64,000 nt of DNA from Zanthoxylum bungeanum (GCA_019454045.1 SKCR01047711.1:49182-113181), one strand, 5' to 3'. Counted from the first letter of the stretch, positions 10,738 to 23,406 are shown. Numbers and translations: made by a program. Notes: a model not told the origin generated them from the sequence alone.

Positions 10738-10773
10738 GTTTAAAGTCGTCAGCCAGACTTGACTTCTCGAACG

Positions 10774-11097
10774 TTAAGCTGGATCTGAAAGTGTAACACT
10801 GTCTTTTTGTCGCTCAAATGATTCTCCCCAGTAGTGCTTGACACGCTTGTTTTTAACCTTGAAAGTTTTGTTAGCGTCAGGATCATGTATCTCAACGGCT
10901 CTATTTGGTAAAACTTTGGTGATCACAAATGGACCTGACCACCGTGATTTTGGCTACCATGGGAAGAATTTCACCCTTGATTTGTTTAACAGTACCTTCT
11001 GCCCTGGTTCCAGTTATATGCCCACTAACTTCTCATCATATCTTTTCTTGCCCTTTTCTTTGTACAATTTGGCATCTTCAAAAGGCTGATTGATCAA
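10774..11097 (-). pseudogene. Athila-like pol: integrase C-terminal fragment
   Basis: The minus-strand translation gives FEDAKLYKEKGKKRYDEKLVG, a stop, then PGQKVLLNKSRVKFFPW, a stop, then KSRWSGPFVITKVLPN, AVEIHDPDANKTFKVKNKR and VKHYWGES before TAA at 10774. This is the end of a gypsy integrase: spacer helix, SRWSGPF module and the 'TFKVN.QRLKHY' end. Two internal stops make it non-functional. The upstream part of pol is missing; at about 11097 the sequence switches to a gag in the opposite orientation. Confidence 0.85.
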
Positions 11098-11104
11098 CAT
11101 GGAT

Positions 11105-12208
11105 CTCATCTGTCATTGATGATACTTATTCTGGGATTTCCCATCAACCAATCAACGCCAACAATTTTGAGCTAAAACCTGCATTGATCAACATGGTGCA
11201 AAGAAATCAGTTTGGGGGTTCAACTGTAGAAGATCCCAACTTGTACTTAAAGATGTTCCTGGAGATCGCAGATACTATAAAGATGAATGGCGTGAGTAAA
11301 TAGGCCATCGGGCTGCACTTATTCTCATTCTCTTTACGGGATAAAGCGTGGGATTGGCTTCAATCAATACAAACAGGGAGTATCATGACATGGTAGGATA
11401 TGGCCACGAAATTTCTTGAGAGGTTATTTCCACCAAATAAATCAGCTCAGCTGAGGGCAGAAATTAGTATATTTAAACAACTGGAGACTGAGACTCTATA
11501 TGAAGCATGAGAGCGCTTTTGGGATCTACTACGAAGATGCCCACAACATGATTATGCAGACTGGGTCCAGATTCAGTTGTTCTATAATGGGCTGAATAGT
11601 TCAAATATGATTGTGGTTGATGCAGCAGCTGGGGAGCTCTATTAAAAAATCAGCTGAGGATGCCTACAATCTATTAGAAGAAATGTCCATTAACCATTTT
11701 CAATGGCCAAGTGAACGCGCTACAGTGACCAAAGTGGCTGGAATATATGAAGTCTCTTGTGCCACTTACAACTCAGATTTCCACCTTATCTACTCAAGTA
11801 GCAGTCCTGACAAATCTACGAGTACCATCTATTGAACCAGCGGCAGCTACAAATATGCGGTTATTGGAAGGAGAACCAAACTTTGAGAAAGTCCAATATG
11901 TGAACAATCAGAATTTCAACAGCTATAGAGGAAATCCTGTGCCTAACCGTTATCATCCAAACCAGTCTTATGCTAATAAAGAGAATGACTTGCAACCTTC
12001 ATCCGGATTCGATTATCAAAGAGCTGAGCAAAAATCTTCCTTAGAAGATTTCATGAGCACGTTTGTTGCTAATACTTTAGCGAGGTTTGAGAAGAATGAG
12101 TCAAGGCTAGACAATATTGAGACACACATGGAAAATATCGGGGCAACAATGAAGTCCTTAGAAACACAGATTGGACAGATTACTTCCTCCATGACCAAGC
12201 AGCAGTAA
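11105..12208 (+). pseudogene. Athila-like gag remnant
   Basis: Plus-strand pieces align with the Athila gag core in order: NNFELKPALINMVQ, EDPNLYLKMFLEI (about 11239), FSLRDKAWDWLQ (about 11333), LRRCPQHDYADWVQIQLFYNGL, EDAYNLLEEM and FQWPSERAT (about 11655-11725). The distal part has FMSTFVANTLARFEKNESRLD and MGATMKSLETQIGQ-like sequence ending at the stop at 12208. Stops near 11300, 11390, 11507 and 11640 and a frameshift near 11750 disable it. Gag would form the capsid. The region directly after it is not protease or RT but the post-pol region, so pol has been deleted. It starts abruptly at the inverted junction with integrase. Confidence 0.85.
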
Positions 12209-12602
12209 GGGGTATTTGGATAAACTGCCACAGCTGCCAAGCTATCTTTTTCATGTCAAAGCAATCAGTGGATACAAAAGAAGAAGCTACCATGACCACC
12301 ATTTGGGTGGTTGCGTCTGGCTGAAGACGTTAAACTTAGCGCTATCAGGGAGGCAACCCTTGCATTTATTTTATTATTTTTTTTCTTTATTTATAATTTT
12401 TATTTTATTGTGTGCTATTTTTTTACTTATTCGTTTTGCATGCTATTTATGTAGGTAGCACGAGACACACAAAGCCCACGCAACCAAATTCTAACCAGCA
12501 AGAGCCTGATCAACTTCATGCACGGTAGTGTTGTTCCTCACTCTTGTTCTTTATTTTTTATCTTACATTGAGGATAATGCAAGTTTTAATTTTGGGGGTG
12601 TG
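12209..12602 (+). other. Post-pol region and PPT-like tract of the plus-strand Athila-like remnant
   Basis: Contains the conserved post-pol motif (12334-12359), a pyrimidine-rich stretch ending 'tttatgtag|gtag' (about 12455, acceptor-like), and 'cattgaggataatgcaag' followed by 'ttttgggggtgtg' (12590-12602), which resembles a polypurine tract. No reading frame of note. Confidence 0.55.
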
Positions 12603-12654
12603 TGCATGTTGTTTACTTGTTATTTATTTGTTTAAGTTAAAAAAAAATATTGTT

Positions 12655-12968
12655 TTTAGTCTTTGATAGTAAAACATAAATCCTGAGATGATACTGTTTG
12701 TTTATGAGTGAAATTTTAGAAACGATAAGTGCCCAATTAACTTTTATCTGATGCCTTGAGTAGTTGATCTATGTTTGACTCGTAAGCACTCAATTATAGG
12801 TTTTTAGCAGTGAAAACTTAAGTAGTTGACAAGGTGACTAGTTAAAGAAATTGCATGTCGATGAATGACCTTTTGCTTAGATATCTATCTTGATTTGCTA
12901 GTGTTATGATGTATGGTATGGATAGAAATAAAAGAAAATGTCTCTAAAGAAAGAAAATAAACCACCTA
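12655..12968 (+). repeat. Block shared with the non-autonomous Tat-type elements
   Basis: About 315 bp similar (roughly 75-80% by eye) to the minus strand of 37104-37432 and 43570-43910, for example 'tttttagtctttgatag', 'gactcgtaagcac' and 'tctatcttgatttgct'. It ends at 'aaccacctat', where the next LTR interrupts it. Confidence 0.8.
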
Positions 12969-12969
12969 T

Positions 12970-13834
12970 TGTTGGGAAGCGGCCTCAGAGTGCGCAGCGG
13001 AAAATTAAATAAATTAAATTATGATGCCATTATCCATTTGCCCATGACCCATTTGTTTTGATTATTCTACAAGCCTAGGCATGTTACTATATATTCTAAG
13101 CATAAGAACTCATAAAACATGCAAAGAACATAAACCTAAACATGCTAAGTATCATAAGAACTCTAATTAAAATAAAGAAATAAAAAGACTTACTTGAACC
13201 GAAGACTCATCCAGTCCTCCCTCCATTCTACAAGCTTTTGTCGAACTCAGCAAGCTCTTCCACGTTCCAAAGATCCACCCAAGTGTGTGGCCTCCAAAGG
13301 TGCATGGCCTCCAAAGGTGCACACACAAAAGCCAAAACTCAACGGCAAGACTACGCCTTGAGTGCACGAGTATTTTTCCCTTAGTGCTAGCCTTGGCAAA
13401 TACCTGAAAACTTTTAACTCGAGGTTCCTCTAGTCATTAGACTTAAGGATCAACAAAATCAGTGGCTTACTCTTAAACTTTAGAGTTGCTCACTTATATA
13501 AACCCAAGATATGAAAGGTTTGGTGCAAAAATTTGTAAAGAATTCTTTGGGTTTATATAGGTGCTCCAAAGACAACAAAATTAATTAAAATCCGATGTGG
13601 GATAAAAGCTAATTTAATTTTAGCCATTGGATCTTAATTTAGTGGTTTAATGAGATTATAAAACCCTAATAAGAGTTTGGGCCGAATTGGAATTCAAAAC
13701 AGATAACAAATAAAAAAAATTACTATTCATGTTACTTTTCATATTACTATTCACATTTATTTATTTATTTATTTATTTATTTATTCCAATTCCCATTGCG
13801 TTTATTTATTACTATTCACGTTTATTTATTTGGA
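12970..13834 (-). mobile_element. Copia-type LTR fragment, minus orientation
   Basis: The left end TGTTGGGAAGCGGCC with 'cgcagcggaaaatta' is the reversed 3' end of a Copia LTR (minus: ...TTTTCCGCTGCG...CCCAACA). A TATA-like 'gggtttatataagtg' lies on the minus strand near 13493. The LTR has no recognisable 5' end: near 13835 it changes to a plus-oriented LTR end. A (TTTA)n microsatellite occupies about 13739-13782. Confidence 0.6.
13739..13782. repeat. (TTTA)n microsatellite
   Basis: About eight uninterrupted TTTA units within the LTR fragment. Confidence 0.9.
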
Positions 13835-13970
13835 GGAGGGCATTGCGTTTTTATTCATCACCAAATCCATCTCAACCGATCAATGTGAGTTTTTCCGCAC
13901 CTCCTTTGGTTGTATTCATACTTGTTTCATGCTTAATTTATGATCTTGGGACCCTTAGAGGACTCCAACA
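13835..13970 (+). mobile_element. 3' end of a Copia LTR, plus orientation
   Basis: From 'tttggaggagggcattgcg' to 'gactccaaca'. The reverse complement matches 26147-26290. A primer site follows at 13972. Confidence 0.75.
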
Positions 13971-13971
13971 A

Positions 13972-13984
13972 TGGTATCAGAGCT
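13972..13984 (+). other. Copia primer binding site (tRNA-iMet type)
   Basis: TGGTATCAGAGCT one base after the LTR end CCAACA. Confidence 0.9.
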
Positions 13985-14396
13985 ATTGATTGCATGAAAT
14001 TGATTTTAGGGCTAAAATTGGGCAAAACGAATTTGGGCATTATTTGATGAAATTGGATTGATGAATATGCTTAATTGATGTTTAATTGATGATTGATTAG
14101 ATCAATTTGAAGAAATTTGGTTTGGAACAAATTCCCCAATTTGGCTTATGTTGGCCGAAAATGTGTACCCTAAAATTGTCTTGGATTTTGATTTTTTGAT
14201 TCATTGGATGAGTTAGAAATCATTAGGGGGATATTGTTTTAATGTTTTATTTGGTTCAATTGGATTGAATTTGATTTGGGCATTATTTTCCTCCTTGGCC
14301 GAGAACTTTAGGCATGTATATTGGGTTTGATTTTGATCAAATTATGTTGGACATGATTCCATGATGATAAGCATGATTAATTGTACAAATGTTGGA
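13985..14396 (+). other. Copia 5' leader fragment
   Basis: Similar to 27881-28290 (for example 'tcttggatttt', 'gaatatgctta', 'gttggacatg'), i.e. untranslated leader of the same Copia family. It is cut at about 14396 by a Tat-type LTR, so no gag or pol follows. Confidence 0.75.
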
Positions 14397-14979
14397 CATG
14401 ATTCCAACCCTTTTTATAGGCAAGGGTTGGGGTTGTCCTTATGCGAATATGGAAGGAATATTGTGTAATTATGAGGGGATATTTAATTTTTGTGTCATAA
14501 GGAAAGAATCTCTTCAATTTAGGAAGGTAAATTGATTTGATTTGATTTAGTTTAGGAATATGATTTAATTTAATTTGGAAGGTGATTGATGATATTTGAT
14601 TTGAATCTTTTAATTCGGGAAGGTGATTTGGCTTGATTTCAACATGTGTTTAATGTGTGAATTGGTTATTTTGGAAAGGTGATGGGCGTGAATTAGGTCC
14701 TTTGGGCGTGGGTTTGGTTCTTTTTGGTGGGCTTGGTGTGTGGCTTGGTGGTGTGTTGGCTTGGTGTGTGGCTTGCGGGGGTTTGGGCTGAGGATGAATT
14801 TTAAAACAGAGGTCCAACGAGAGAATCCACAGCTAAGCAAACGAATTTAGTCCAACAAGATATCAATTTCTTACTTTTCCCTTCCGACGTCCGTTTCCCG
14901 CGACTTTCACAACTTAAAGAGGTAGTGTCTCCATGTGAGACTCATCACTGGGACTTATATGCAAAAATGCAGTGCCTAC
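14397..14979 (-). mobile_element. Tat-type LTR fragment (5' third, minus transcription)
   Basis: 'ctttttataggcaagg', 'ttaaaacagaggtccaacga', 'cgtccgtttcccgc' and 'gcagtgcctaca' match the ends of the LTRs at 33710-34302. It is truncated at 14397 and ends normally at 14979. Confidence 0.8.
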
Positions 14980-16186
14980 AGGGAGGCTGGGGACGGCAAA
15001 CAAAAAGAACCTTAAACTTAAAAACCCTATGAAGCTCTTTTTTTTTCTTCTTACCATCGAAACACAAATAAAGAAAACCCTAGCCAAAGTCGTGAATAAC
15101 ACAAAAACCAGCCACCAAAAAAAACCAAGCCTTCACCGAAAAAAAAAAAAAAAACCAGCACCAAAACAGCAAACTAAGATAAACAACCAGCCAGCCGAAA
15201 AACAACACAACCAAAATAACCAACCAGCAAAAAAATAACCCAAACAAACAGCCACAAAACCGTGAAGAAAAAACAACCCAACAAAAACAACAAAAAATCG
15301 TGAAGAAAACCCTACCAAATTACCGCAAAATGAAACAGCCCCAAAAATAACCCAAACAACCACCAAAAACCCGAGAAAAACAACCAGCAAACACAGTGAC
15401 AAAAAAAACCAAAACAACGCAAAAAATAACCAGCAAAACAGTACAAAAACAACCAAAACAACTCAAGCAAAAACCGGCAAAACATTGATAAAAACAACCC
15501 AAACAACGCAAACAGCAGCCAAAAATACAGTGAGCAGAAACTGAAACAGCAAGCCAAAAAATAGTGAGCAGAAACCGAAACAGCAAGTAAAAAAATAGCA
15601 ATCAGAAACAGCAAAACAACAACCAGGAAACAGCAAACAGCGAACTAGAAACAGCGAACCAGCAATCCTTCCAGCAGACGGCCTAACGTACTTCCGAGAA
15701 AGAAACTTAAAAACTAAGACCTGAGGGCACTCTTTACCATATTTATTTTATAGTTCCGGACGCTGCATGTCTGGCTGGAGGTGAAATACGTCCAGTCGGG
15801 TATGCGAAGTCCTACATCGAAGACGGCTAAATTTCTGGTCATATTTTTTTCTTTAGCGTTTCGTTATCTATCTTTTTTCATTTATTTATTTATGGTTATT
15901 TTATTCTTTTCTTTCTTTGGCATTTTCTTATTTAATTTTTTTTTTATCTATTTAGTGTTATCTTTTTATCTATTTATTCGTTTTTATTATTTCGCCCTTT
16001 TATTTTGTTTATGTTTTTCATGTTGGTGATTATCCGCATATGCATGGTTATGTTTTTTTATGCTCGTTTACATTGCATTGATGATTATGTATGCTATTAT
16101 TCCTTGTGATATATACGATGGAAACCCAGACGTAAATTCCATAGCCGAATCCGAATGGACGGTAGTGCAGTCTGTACTTGGGATAC
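14980..16186 (+). mobile_element. Tat-type LTR, plus transcription, first part
   Basis: The reversed landmarks occur in order: low-complexity 'aaacagc'-rich sequence (reverse of the 'gctgttt' region), 'gacctgaggg' (15718) and the first 81 bp of the reversed 96-bp block (16106-16186). The LTR begins irregularly beside the opposite-facing fragment at 14979 and is split by the solo Copia LTR; it resumes at 20079. Confidence 0.7.
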
Positions 16187-19100
16187 TGTAGGGGTTTTAT
16201 TACGGAAATCCGGTAACGCAGCGGAATAGTGGAAAATCAAAATTTTCCGATTTCAAAACTTTTTCTCGGATTAATTAAAATAAACTTATTTATTTTATTA
16301 TCCAATAATCAAATTATGAAATAAAACACTATAAATCAAATTTATGTGAATTTACCGAATTACCCATAAACCAAGCATTTTGTTTATTTTAATCTGAAAT
16401 TGTTCGAAACGATTTTGGATGATTCTAAATCATTACATATATGAATTTAACATGTCATATATATTGAAATTCAAATTGTAAAATAAATTTCCAAAAAAAT
16501 GGCCTAAGGTCGACAGCCTCCAAAGGGAAATTATTGTGCATTTTGCACTTCCAAAGTTCAAAACACATCAAGGCAAAATCCAATCAACCCAATATTTTAT
16601 ATGTATCAAATAAACATCTAAGTACACCATATAAATGAAAAGCCCCAAATTTGGAAGTGGTCTTAAACCCTAATTTTTCCATTTCTTCAAATTGGACAAA
16701 TTAGACCAAATTAATAAAAACCAATACTTCAATCATGTTTCTTCCATCCAAATAAAGTCTCAACACAATGAAATAACTATAGAACAATTCTAGGTCATTT
16801 AAGAGTGGGCCAATAACTCTAGAATGGCAACAAGGATTTAAAACCATGAAAAGAATGTTTACTACAACATTAGCAACATTCTTCCAACTACATACATGCA
16901 TAACACCTTCATCAAACTTTCAACCATCAAAAGTAAAAAGAATAAAGAATAGAAAAACTCAAGAACATCACAAGATGTTGCCAAGAACAAGATGAACAAT
17001 TTTCTCTCTAATAGCAAATTGGAAATACTTACTTAAATCCAAGCTTTCTTTGATTTTTCATTTTCTTTCTATGTAGCTTCTTTTTCTTTCTTTTAATGGA
17101 GTTTTGATAAAGTGTTGGTGATGATAAACCCTAATCAAAAAACAAAACAATATATACCCACCAATTGGCCTTGGACGAATTTGGTATATACCAAATATCA
17201 AAATATCTAATTTTTTGCTTTTTGAAAATCAACTTGTCAACTTGTTAAATAATGATCATTACACTTTAATGATATTTTCAACTTAGTCAACAATTGCAAC
17301 TTGGTCTTTAAAACAAATATCATAAGCTTAAAATATTTATATTTTAATTAATTTAATCATTTAACAATTAAATAATTAATTAATTAATTAAATACAAATA
17401 TATTAAATATATGTATTATATTTACATTAAATATTTAATACATATATATATTATGATATTAGTCAAAAATCTCATTTAGACAATTAATTAATGTGTATTT
17501 GAATTAATCAAACATTAAAAGCAAATACACAAAAATTAAGGAAATGACTATTGGGTCCCTACACATGTATTTTGCGTTTAACCTTTAAACGACTTTATAA
17601 ATAATCAATATTATTTATAAATGTTTCCCTAGTGATCTACGAGTATATTTCATTAGTGAGACTCTCTAGATTCAGGCATACCCGTCACGAAATCCAATTT
17701 CGTGTCCATAATTTATCCACCCGTAAATTATGACAATCACAGATAAACTCGCTGAATCATACAGGTCGAGGTCATGGCAAATGTATAATTCCTCCGTCAC
17801 AGGTATCCGGATAAATCCCAGACATATAGATGTAAACGTCAAATCTCTATAGGGATTATCCAGTCGACTATTCTATTAGCAATCTTAAAAAGAACATTTA
17901 GAACTAACTTCTAAATTGTACCACCGGCCCATGGTTTTTATCTGATTGCTAATCATATGGACTACCTATGCTCTGATACACAGAACTGACGGATCCTATC
18001 TTGATACACACTGGACACCCTGAGGATAGGGGTGGCAATTTGGGTCAGAATTATTTATTCGTTTGATTCGATTCGCTTTAAAGCGAATATGGGTTTGGAA
18101 AATTGGATTCGTTTAATAATGGGTCAATTCGATTTGATTCGTTTAATAAACGAATTGAATCCGAATTTGACATCTTCAATTCGTTTATTTGTTTAGAATT
18201 CGTTTATTTAAACGAATCATAAACGAATCGAATTCGTTTACTATCCGTTTAATTATATTACAAATTTACCCTTAATTTTATTTATTATATTGTTAAACAT
18301 CTAGGGTAATATAATAATTTCAAACATTTAACTGAAGTATATAAACTGAAATCTAAAACCTAAACCTAAAATCTAAAGTTCTAAACCTAAACTCACTCTG
18401 CCGGCGGCCTCAATCTCCCTCAGAATCATAGCAGCCATCGACCATCGTAGCAGCCAGCAGGTAAACTTTTGTAATAGTTATTTAAACAGTGGCCACTACT
18501 GCAAAAAAGTAAACACAGATGATAAAGGTTTTTTCCATTACCATTTTGTCTTTGTTTTTTTTTTTTTTTTAATTCTTCTTCTCAAAATATTGGTGGCCTT
18601 AACTTCCAGAAAAAAAAAAGACCCCAATTAGATTTTCTTATTCATTTAATTCGTTTTTGGCTTCACATTCACTACTGAAAGTGATGGCCTCATATTTCAG
18701 ATCTAAACACTTTGCCCCACCTCTCAATTATGCAATATTACAGTCCAGTTTTTAGTGCTGAAAATGTTGAAAATGAATAACATGTTCTGCAATTCTTTTC
18801 TTTCTGTTCTGTTCGTGCTTTTTTTTTTTTTTTTTTCTGTTCTGTAATTTTTTTTTCTATATTTTTGTTTATTTACATTTGTGATTATTTTAGTTGTTGA
18901 ATAATGACCTATTTACAGGCAAATAGAGTCAAATGAAAGTGATTATGTAATTGATTATGGAGATTATGAAGATTTTTAAGTATGAAGATTATGAAGATTA
19001 CATGAAAATTATGAAGATTACAGGAAAATGGAGACAAATGAAAGTGATTATGAAGATTTTTAAGTATTAATAAAAATGCTTCTCTGTAATTGATTATGTA

Positions 19101-20073
19101 ATTTGAAATTTGGAGTTTGTTGTAAGTATTTTAAGACTATAACAATAAACATGTTATTAAATATGTTATGAATGCTTAGATTTTGTATTTTAATTTCATT
19201 AAACGAATCGAATACGAATATTCGATTATTAAACGAATACAAAATTTTATTTGTTTAATTTGATATAAACGAATTGGATGCGAATAGTAAACGAATAATA
19301 AATTCGTTTCGATTCGTTTGATTTATCTAAACGAATAAACGAATCGAATACGAATATTCGTTTATTAAACGAATCGAATCTGAATCCTAATATCAGGATT
19401 CGTTTAATAAACGAATCGAAATCGAATTTAGTGCATTACAATTCGATTCGTTTAGGATTCGTCACGAATTCGATTCGTTGATTCGTTTTGCCACCCCTAC
19501 TTGAGGATCTATCTACACCCAACGAACAGGTGGAGGTCTGATCTTAATAGATCTGTGACGTGACTGTCATCTAAGTGTAGAAGATGTATCATGCGCCCAC
19601 AGTGGTATCTCAAGTCGAAGAATCACAAGTGCTACTCAACCCGATAAGATCTTATTGACGTTGGTGTACCATCCATTAAGAATCTTCGGTGAGTCGTTCA
19701 GTGTTTATCCGCTATAAACACCAACACGTCTATACTAGTCTCAAAGACTTATGGTTCATTGAGAAACCCTTGGAATCATATATTCCCGTATACGACATGT
19801 ATCGGTCTCAACGGGTTTACTATACTGACCAAGTAGTGTAAACCTTGACCATGAATAGTCAGAGAATGACAACGTTATGATACAACTCAATGTCAGTTGC
19901 GACGCTTTGCAACTGCACTATGACAAGTCATTCTAAGGTCATTACGTTTTTACAATATTAAAAGATACATTATATTAAAGAAACTGCATATATTATTCAA
20001 ATAATAATGTTTTACAGAAGTATTCATAAAGAAATACAACTGGGAATTGGCGCTGTGAGCACCAACCCCAACA
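16187..20073 (-). mobile_element. Solo Copia LTR (approx. 2.4 kb without its own insertion)
   Basis: Ends TGTAGGGG...CCCCAACA; on the minus strand it starts TGTTGGGGTTGGTGC and ends ACCCCTACA. Flanks GATAC (16182-16186) and AATAC (20074-20078) are a 5-bp target duplication with one change. It splits the 96-bp block: 81 bp on the left plus 15 bp on the right give exactly 96. No internal region or second LTR is present, so it is a solo LTR left by LTR-LTR recombination. It was later hit by the hAT element at 18027-19499. Confidence 0.85.
18027..19499. mobile_element. Non-autonomous hAT-like DNA transposon
   Basis: Terminal inverted repeats TAGGGGTGGCAA...TTGCCACCCCTA; 8-bp target duplication CCTGAGGA (18019-18026) and CTTGAGGA (19500-19507), one mismatch. 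Length 1473 bp. Both subterminal regions are dense in 'aaacgaatcgaat'-like words in both orientations, as expected of transposase-binding sites. No transposase frame is visible, so mobilisation would need a partner. Confidence 0.85.
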
Positions 20074-20078
20074 AATAC

Positions 20079-20545
20079 AACTCCACGTACCACTCGGTAA
20101 ATATTCATATATATATAACTAACCCATATTTTTGTTTGCTATTTATTTATTGACACTATTTCTACTTTTGATTGTTTATTATAGTTTCATTATCGCATTT
20201 CTCAATTTAATATGCCTTTGGAACTATGTTATTGTGATTATTAATATTTATGGGTGTGCAAATTTGTGTTTATTTGAATTACCTTGCATGAATTGCATAA
20301 GACTTGGCTATACCATTGTGTGAACCCGTCCATTATACTGGTATAAGTAAGGGACCATTCTGAACCCAACAGTTTGAGGTCTTCCCTTGCAAGGGGTGAG
20401 TGCGGCCTTAAATCTTTTCTCAGTTCACATTGGGTGGCGATTCCTTTATTCTCGGTTTAGTCCCCCGTGGGTTACTCCGTACTCTCTACGGGCTGTGAGC
20501 TCAACAGTGTCGTGGTCGCCGAGCATCATAGGCATAGTGGTAAAC
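20079..20545 (+). mobile_element. Tat-type LTR, plus transcription, second part
   Basis: Resumes with the last 15 bp of the 96-bp block. 20317-20530 matches the reverse of 31995-32150 ('aagggaccattctgaaccca', 'gtgagtgcggcctta', 'gggtggcgatt'). The terminal bases and primer site are too worn to place; the end is put near 20545. Confidence 0.65.
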
Positions 20546-21822
20546 CCTATTTCGCTCTTACACATGCAATGTGTTATATGAGATATAATAGTTTGGAGTC
20601 ACGGAAAATGGAGCCAAATTTGGAAGTCATCGTTGAATTAGAAGCCCTTAAGGGAGTAAAGGCCTAAAAGAATGAAATGACTAGAGAGAGAGCGACTCTC
20701 AAAAATATAGTATATAACTAATAGAAGATTCCATTGTTTTAAGATGGAAGAACTAATTGGAGAATAACCAAAGATTTAATAGAGATGTCCTAAGCAATCG
20801 AAATTGATGGGGTTTCCAGGAAAAATAAGGACGTAAGGAGATAAAGGCACTGAGATGATAAGGGAATATAAATTATGGAAAAAACTTCACAATGAGGAAT
20901 AACAAGAGGGAATATAGTAGGACTCTGAAAGAGAGTAACGACTTAAAATGGTTAAGTAACATAGACTAATAAGAAGAAGTACAGAGGCAGCACGATGGAG
21001 CGTTTAGAGAGCATGACTTTAAAGAAGGTTCATAATAAGAGTAGTATGATCGATAGTTGGAAAATTGATCAGGAGTGAAATCGTAGTAGGGAATTCAGAT
21101 CATACCCAGTAGAAATACATTAGTGTGGGAACTAATATTATATATGTAAACACGAGAGTCCTAGACCTATAGATGACCAACATGTGCAATTACAACATGT
21201 GTAGCTAGTGAGATCACCATAACCAAAAAGACTTAAGGACCAAACACCACCCTCCCAACCCTCGATAAAAAAACACCAACAAAGAAGGACCTTGATGTTT
21301 GCCTCAAGATACTCCCACAAACATGTGAATGCGTAGTAGAAAAAAAGTGAAACATAAAACCTTCAAATTTAGTACATGAGTAGGATAAAAGAGGAAAATA
21401 GCTTTAAATAGAGGAATTGAGGGATAATCTGTCTAGATGAAAAGATAAAGGGGGAAAGTAATAGTTAAGCAATAATGAAACACGAGCCGACATCTTTTGG
21501 ATAAGGAAACAAATACATGAATCATAGAAGTTTTAGAAAGAGAACTGAGTAGCGGATTAGAATATAAAGGCAGAGCAGTGAGCCTTTAAACACTAGTATA
21601 AGACCAAAGTTCTATTAAAGATAGGTTGTAAGAAGGATAACATGGGTCAAGAAGTTGAGACTTAAGTTCACTAAGAAAAATTTATTAAAACATAGCGTAA
21701 AACGGACTAAGGAACTAAGCTTACAAATATTGTCAAGATCGGGACAATATCTAGCAGAATTAGATTATAAGAATAACAAGGAGTGGGACATTTCAGAGTA
21801 CAAGCAAGTAAAGAAATCGAAT
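20546..21822 (+). other. Unassigned interior, possibly worn gag start of a Tat-type element
   Basis: About 1.3 kb of purine-rich sequence without a convincing gene. A short frame (20608-20667) reads MEPNLEVIVELEALKGVKA and could be the start of a coiled-coil gag, as expected downstream of a plus-strand LTR, but no motif confirms it. A 68-codon open frame at 21655-21861 is basic and not recognised. Confidence 0.3.
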
Positions 21823-23384
21823 CACACGCGTATAACGCAAGTGCACATATCGTTCAAGTAGTATAAAAATATCGATCCTAAGAGGACTTAATTCCTATTG
21901 TTGTTACTAATTATTGAATCTATTTATTTACAAAAAAACTAATTAAGGGAGAAGAGAATGATTGCTTGATTTGTTGTTTGAATTTGGATTTGCTAAATCA
22001 AATAAATAAATAAATACACAAAAGAAAATATTAAGGAAAATAAACAAAATAAACAAATATCTAGGGTTGTGATTCCACACAATATTATTCAAATGATGAA
22101 TTGATTCTCTTATATATGTGTAATAAATCAGTCTGCTGACCTGGAACACGAAATTATATAAAAGCCTCTTCCGATGGACAGACACAAATACCCAGTATAA
22201 CCCAATTAATCATATTCCTATGTTAACCAAGTTATCTGAATTCATTAAGTTCAAGTTCCAATTATGGCTACCCACGCCCGACATGTATATTCATATCTTG
22301 TAAGGAAATCTATTAAAGGGTTATCTATCCTCAAGGAAGACCGTGAGCTATTGAATCTAAGGCTGAAACCTAAAATCCATTTTCCAAGTTCATTTTAAGT
22401 TTACCATATCAATCTTATTGGTGATTAGGCAACAAGAAACATTAAGCTTAAGACTCAATAAACAAACTAAATAATTACCCATTATATAATTAAATCAATT
22501 ATTAAGCTTATTAATATTGTGTTTCATCACTTCCCTATAATAAAAATAAAATGTTGGGGGGTTAGGGGATCCACTTTTAGAAATCGCACTTTATTATAAT
22601 ATGGAAATTGTTAGTGTTACCCAATTAAGTTGAACCAGCCATAAAGGCGGTGTTATTATTTATCCATAAACCAGCCATATAAGCGGTAATCATCTGTCAC
22701 CTAAAGGCCGATCTATAAGCGGTGTCACATTATGTTACATAATTAAAACCAGCCATTAAGGCGATATCAACTCTTAATCCATATTAAATTACAATTTCCA
22801 TATTATAAATTAAGTGAGATTAATCTACCTTTACTATTTCTAATTTAAAAATCTCCCTTATTATAATATATAAATTTATGTGATAATTACCAACTGACCA
22901 TATCGGCGGTATCCTAATTACGTCAGATTTAATTAATCCCAATCGACCAATAATGCGGTATCCCATTAAGTCAGGTTTTAAGATAATTTATATATTGTAA
23001 TTGAGGGAGATTAATCTAAATTATAAAAGTAAAAAGCTCCACCCTTCCCCATCAATTAATTAACTACTGAACATAAAGGAAATAAAAAGAAAATAAATAA
23101 AAATAATTACTGAAAGTAAATTACTGAAATTAAAAGTTCTGAAAGTAAAGTACTGAAAGTAAAAATGCTGAAAATAAATTACTGAAAGTAAAAGTGCTTA
23201 AAGTAAAAGTGCTAAAAGTAAAGGTGCTGAAAGTAAAAGTACTGAAAGTAAAAATACTGAAATTAAAATTAAAAGTAAAAATACATAATTTAAATATTAA
23301 AAATATTAACAAAATAGATGCAATCCTTTTAAAGCCTATAAAGACCCAAAGGAAAGCACGCCAAATAAAATGAAATCGTTTGCA

Positions 23385-23391
23385 ATTTATA
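23385..23391 (-). promoter_or_regulatory. LTR TATA box
   Basis: The minus strand reads TATAAAT, preceded by 'ggcaaatttttcc' as in the other LTRs of the family ('ggcaaaattttgcc'). Confidence 0.5.
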
Positions 23392-23406
23392 GGAAAAATT
23401 TGCCTT

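Noticed and set aside
12970..13970. A single complete 1001-bp LTR (TGTTGG...CCAACA)
   Set aside because: Both ends are LTR 3' ends in opposite orientation (compare 26147-26290 and the primer site at 13972), so this is two LTR pieces joined, not one LTR.
15133..15614. Overlapping minus-strand hydrophobic frames (93-107 aa)
   Set aside because: Low-complexity A/C-rich plus strand translated backwards gives runs of Phe, Leu, Cys and Val; it lies within a Tat-type LTR.
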